64,000 nucleotides of DNA from Chlamydiales bacterium (lineage in GTDB: Bacteria > Chlamydiota > Chlamydiia > Chlamydiales > JAJFMA01), in NCBI GenBank assembly GCA_030679955.1, contig JAUXSF010000039.1:124001-188000 (forward strand), written 5' to 3'. Position 1 is the stretch's first letter, and every line of letters begins with the position of its first letter. The notes under the pieces are model-generated. The model was not told where the DNA came from and did not search any database. It saw nothing but the letters and a program-made list of their open reading frames with translations. The position numbers and the translations under genes were made by a program. Of the stretch, positions 61,161 through 64,000 are shown piece by piece.

Positions 61161-61340
61161 TTAACGAACTTTAGGGACAAACATAGTTGGAGCTTGCTTC
61201 TCAGCTACTGCATTCTCATGCTCTTTAAAGCCTTTCTCTAGTTTATCCTGACGTGCACCTGTCTTTGCAGCAGGGGCTACGCGCTTATGTTTGCGGGGGC
61301 TCGTGTGGCGTCTTTCGCCTTGCTTACTCATTCTTGTCAT
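61161..61340 (-). CDS. Small basic chlamydial protein
   Basis: 59 residues from ATG 61340 (GGAG upstream); ATG 61331 is possible. MTRMSKQGERRHTSPRKHKR, then VAPAAKTGARQDKLEKGF. Lys/Arg-rich N-terminal half and acidic-amphipathic C-terminal half. Corresponds by place to the small genes between ybeY and omp genes of C. trachomatis (CT421.1/421.2, recalled). Probably nucleic-acid or ribosome associated; not certain. Confidence 0.72.
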   Translation of the reverse strand: MTRMSKQGERRHTSPRKHKRVAPAAKTGARQDKLEKGFKEHENAVAEKQAPTMFVPKVR

Positions 61341-61426
61341 GATCACTTTCTCCGTGTCAATATGGATGAAGTATAGAGACAAAGAACTATTTCGCGCAAC
61401 ATTATTGTTCGGATTGCCGGTTTGGG

Positions 61427-61520
61427 CAAGGACGAAAGGGACAATAGCGACCTTAGAGACTATTTTCCGTCAATAATGCCCTGAGTCAAGTTGTCTCTTT
61501 CGTCCCTAAAGGCCCTTTCT
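61427..61520. repeat. Family B palindromic array
   Basis: AAGGACGAAAGGGACAATAG and CGACCTTAGAGAC on the left; GTCTCTTTCGTCCCTAAAGG with CCCTTTC on the right; 30-base centre. It lies between divergent genes. Confidence 0.8.
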
Positions 61521-61951
61521 ATCTAGGTAAAAATGGTTTTATATCGTTATGTTAAAAAGATTTGTAATAAAATACGCAACTTGTTAATATTAATCTTGAA
61601 GGGGAGGAAGAAGTACACCACGTTTAAGACTTAAGATCTAAGAGATCGACACCTCTATCGGTGTCATTTCAATGGAACCAAGCTAGTCCAGCCAGCTAAA
61701 ATGGTTTCAACTCTCAGAGTAGATCAAAGTCTATTGAGCAGTTCAGTCAGGGTTAAGCGTTTGTTTTTTTCTGACATAGCTCAAGCGTAATGGCTAGGTG
61801 TTACATCTCTTCCTCTTCACATTTTTGGGTGAAGACTGAAGGCTTCATCCTTCTGGCCTTCATCTTACAAAAATAGCTTGCGTTGCCCAAAATTTGAAAC
61901 TTGGTTAGCTTATATAACCATTAAGGTAGAGTTGTTAAGGATTGCTAGTTT
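61521..61951. other. 430-bp gap with small hairpins, no gene recognised
   Basis: No plausible reading frame and no known RNA gene. It holds the hairpin GACACC-TCTATC-GGTGTC near 61650-61667, and at 61827-61862 two mutually exclusive stems: GGGTGAAG with CTTCATCC, and TGAAGGC with GCCTTCA. An unknown small RNA or the leader of the 61952 gene is possible. Confidence 0.4.
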
Positions 61952-62758
61952 ATGAGTGACGCATACATTGGCCCTGATCATTCCAGGGCATGGTTAGATC
62001 AGTACAATGTCTCGGCACCGGTTCCTGCCAACCCTAAGAAGAAGGTAGATGACACAGCCGGCAAGGATTCTTTTCCCCATCGTTCATATGACTGGATGCA
62101 GACTGCCCAAGAGGGCGAGAAGCTATCGCTTGTGAATAAGGTGGATTTGCTAGTGCCAAGGCAGCCAGAGCAGCTTCTTGCGCCGGCTGTTAGTGGTGGT
62201 GTGGCAGTGATGACTGGTAAGGATAACGCAGGCAATCAAAGCTACGGTGTGCGGGAAGCCGCAGAGCTTTTTCCATGGATGCTACATCGTCACTCTGAAA
62301 CCCCAAAAAGTAACTCATTAGATGATGAAAATCGTAAGCTAGCGCAAGGTAATGCAGCTAAGGCTGGTCTGACAAGTGGTCTATTGGCTGCTTTGGGACG
62401 CTTCATCATCACACCGGTTGGTAAGGCAATGGATTTATTCCAGCGGTTTAGCAGTCGAGTTTTTGACGCTGTTGTGGGGCCTATTACAGCCTTTGTGAAT
62501 AGTTCTAGAGCCTTATTAGGGCAGGCCATCAAGATTACAGAGCCAGTATGGAAGCCAATTGGCAGAGGTGTAGAACGAGCCACAAATTGGGTAGGGCGTC
62601 AGGCTGACACACTTTCTTCGTATGTTTCTAATAGTTTGCAGTGGTTAGGCAAAGCAGGCAGGCAAGTTTTGGACACACTGATCATAGAAGCGCCTAAAGC
62701 TGCGGTGTCGACTATCCGTGATTTGATTAGTAAGTTCTCTTCCTGGCTAGGTGGTTAA
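61952..62758 (+). CDS. Hypothetical protein, 268 residues
   Basis: ATG 61952 with AAGGA 11 bases upstream. First 110 residues polar (YIGPDHSRAWLDQYNVSAPV, KKKVDDTAGKD), then a helical and moderately hydrophobic half (AGLTSGLLAALGRFIITPVG, VFDAVVGPITAFVNSSRALL) ending LISKFSSWLGG. No signal peptide. The amphipathic C-terminus suggests membrane association; could be an effector or a lineage-specific protein. Not recognised. Confidence 0.65.
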   Translation: MSDAYIGPDHSRAWLDQYNVSAPVPANPKKKVDDTAGKDSFPHRSYDWMQTAQEGEKLSLVNKVDLLVPRQPEQLLAPAVSGGVAVMTGKDNAGNQSYGVREAAELFPWMLHRHSETPKSNSLDDENRKLAQGNAAKAGLTSGLLAALGRFIITPVGKAMDLFQRFSSRVFDAVVGPITAFVNSSRALLGQAIKITEPVWKPIGRGVERATNWVGRQADTLSSYVSNSLQWLGKAGRQVLDTLIIEAPKAAVSTIRDLISKFSSWLGG

Positions 62759-62865
62759 CCTTCCTATACCTAATGAATTCCATCGAAAAAAAAATTTGTT
62801 GCGACAAATTCGACTGGCTTGCTAATATTTTTTTTGTTAAACACAACCACACCTAACAGGTAGAG

Positions 62866-64000
62866 ATGATAAATCATAAAAGCGCCAGCGCCTGGGTTAT
62901 TGGACTAGCCTTATTCTCCATGTTCTTTGGATCGGGAAATTTAATATTCCCTATTATAGTTGGTAAGCATGCGGAAGGAATGTACTTAATCGGTACGATG
63001 GGTTTTGTGATAACAGCGGTTTTACTTCCGTTTGCTGGGGTCCTCACCATGGTTATCTTCAAAGGGGACTACACACGTTTTTTTAGCATCTTGGGAAAGC
63101 CTCTAGGTTTTCTATTCACCTTCTTACTGCTGAGTTTTTGGATACCGTTGGGCTCTGGTCCACGTTGTATTACCTTGGCGTTCGCTGCCGTGAAGACTTA
63201 TGTGCCTTTTCTACCGCTGGTGGTTTTTAGTGCCATCTACAGTTTAGCTGTATTTTTTATGACCTATACTGAGAGCCGCGTCATTACTATTTTGGGCAAA
63301 GTGTTGACACCGCTTCTGCTACTTTCTCTGGCCGTAGTAGTGGGGGCAGGCGTCTATTTTAGCCCTGGCTTGGCCCAGGTGGACCATGAAGCTATTCAAG
63401 TCTTCACCCATGCTCTTATCGAGGGGTACAATACTCAGGACTTAATCGCCTCTTTCTTCTTCTCTTCTGCAGTGATCCACATCCTGAGTCACGCACCGCA
63501 GGAAGAGGGAGTTACTGTCAGGAAGTCGCACTTAAAATTGGTTTTACAAGCGAGTTTGATAGGCATTGGAATTTTGGCGACTGTATACCTAGGCCTTCTA
63601 TATATGGGCGCTACTTACTCTGCCGTTTTGCAAGAGACTTCCAAAGATTCCTTGTTGTCACAGCTATCACTCTATCTGCTTGGACCTCATATGGCCTTCG
63701 TTCCTGTGATCGCCATAGCCCTAGCCTGTGTCTCGACATCTGTTGCCTTGGCCTTGGTATTCACTAACTTCATCAAAGAGGTTGTGTTCAGGGACAAAAT
63801 TAGTCACGTCTGGGCATTAACGATGACGACGGTAGTTACTTTTGCGATGTCTCTCCTTGGGTTTGAAGGCATCTCCAAAGTTCTCGGAGCAGCAATGCAG
63901 GTTCTCTATCCTGGCCTGATAGGTTTGATGATTGTTAACCTAGCAATCCAGTGCTTCCGCAGTAAAAAAAACTTCGTTGAAGTTTCGCAAGTAGAGCAAA
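62866..64000 (+). CDS. brnQ: Branched-chain amino acid transporter BrnQ, C-terminus cut by window edge
   Basis: An open frame of 378 codons from ATG 62866 (site AGGTAGAG) to the window end. LFSMFFGSGNLIFPIIVGKH is the LIVCS family start; SFWIPLGSGPRCITLAFAAV and IASFFFSSAVIHILS follow; about 10-12 membrane helices are expected, nearly all visible. Na+- or H+-driven uptake of Leu/Ile/Val. C. trachomatis also has brnQ. Confidence 0.92.
   Translation, partial: MINHKSASAWVIGLALFSMFFGSGNLIFPIIVGKHAEGMYLIGTMGFVITAVLLPFAGVLTMVIFKGDYTRFFSILGKPLGFLFTFLLLSFWIPLGSGPRCITLAFAAVKTYVPFLPLVVFSAIYSLAVFFMTYTESRVITILGKVLTPLLLLSLAVVVGAGVYFSPGLAQVDHEAIQVFTHALIEGYNTQDLIASFFFSSAVIHILSHAPQEEGVTVRKSHLKLVLQASLIGIGILATVYLGLLYMGATYSAVLQETSKDSLLSQLSLYLLGPHMAFVPVIAIALACVSTSVALALVFTNFIKEVVFRDKISHVWALTMTTVVTFAMSLLGFEGISKVLGAAMQVLYPGLIGLMIVNLAIQCFRSKKNFVEVSQVEQ

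Noticed and set aside
61521-61826. tmRNA, 6S RNA or RNase P RNA
   Set aside because: None of the conserved sequence blocks of these RNAs could be found; the gap is left unassigned.
62786-62812. AAATTTGT-TGCG-ACAAATT hairpin after the 61952 gene as terminator
   Set aside because: The A/T run is on the wrong side for the plus-strand gene and no minus-strand gene ends there.

Overview
The window reads as chromosome of an environmental member of the phylum Chlamydiae, not a Chlamydia species. Evidence: a V-type ATPase operon (subunits E, DUF2764, A, B, D, I, K) in the chlamydial order; the futalosine genes mqnB/mqnD beside a DnaQ-like exonuclease and an Mcsc-like secretion chaperone; ybeY/corC followed by the Chlamydia/Verrucomicrobia small basic protein; rnpA, rpmH, rpmJ, rpsN next to a periplasmic thioredoxin; a plant-like FabI; tal beside a cysteine-rich small protein. 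Synteny with C. trachomatis is recalled, not searched. Extra genes (MscS, a chemoreceptor-like protein, a DYRK-like kinase, an aspartyl/asparaginyl hydroxylase, a PEP-CTERM protein) fit an amoeba-associated family.

Layout. 1-10.5 kb: accessory region with an edge-truncated ORF, a small membrane protein, a PEP-CTERM protein, tal, a eukaryotic-type kinase, and a cluster of small exported proteins with histidine-rich tails. 10.7-18.3 kb: V-ATPase operon, then fumC. 19.7-25.6 kb: a giant nested palindrome, mqnB/mqnD, two decayed gene remnants, exonuclease, chaperone, a small lipoprotein and a FliO-like protein. 25.7-31.3 kb: HAD phosphatase, folB, a pteridine-reductase-like SDR, a WecG/TagA transferase, an unknown protein and a membrane pseudokinase with TPRs. 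31.4-37.9 kb: fabI, chemoreceptor-like protein, kinase-like protein, MscS, hydroxylase. 37.9-38.5 kb: second giant nested palindrome. 38.5-43.8 kb: folC, PHP, murB, nusB cluster, second DnaQ-like protein, CBS-less IMPDH/GMP reductase. 44-49 kb: Tiki/ChaN-like putative effector, MnmM-like methyltransferase, purine permease, Asp23 pair, GYF-domain protein. 49.3-52.2 kb: ribosomal proteins, RNase P protein, thioredoxin, Tsr3-like protein. 52.3-64 kb: AGCS symporter, large Pro/Ser-rich protein, PfkB kinase, pgsA, RNase Y, CorC-like protein, ybeY, two small basic proteins, an unknown protein and a truncated brnQ.

The most unusual feature is the intergenic DNA. At least five unrelated sequence families share one architecture: arms of degenerate 8-bp or 9-bp tandem words, usually arranged as long inverted repeats, sometimes as single arms. 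Two further loci (192 bp and about 260 bp) are giant palindromes whose arms each fold into several small hairpins. These elements occupy many of the longer gaps and resemble inverted pairs of a mobile hairpin unit. No tRNA, rRNA, CRISPR array, intact insertion sequence or replication origin was recognised.
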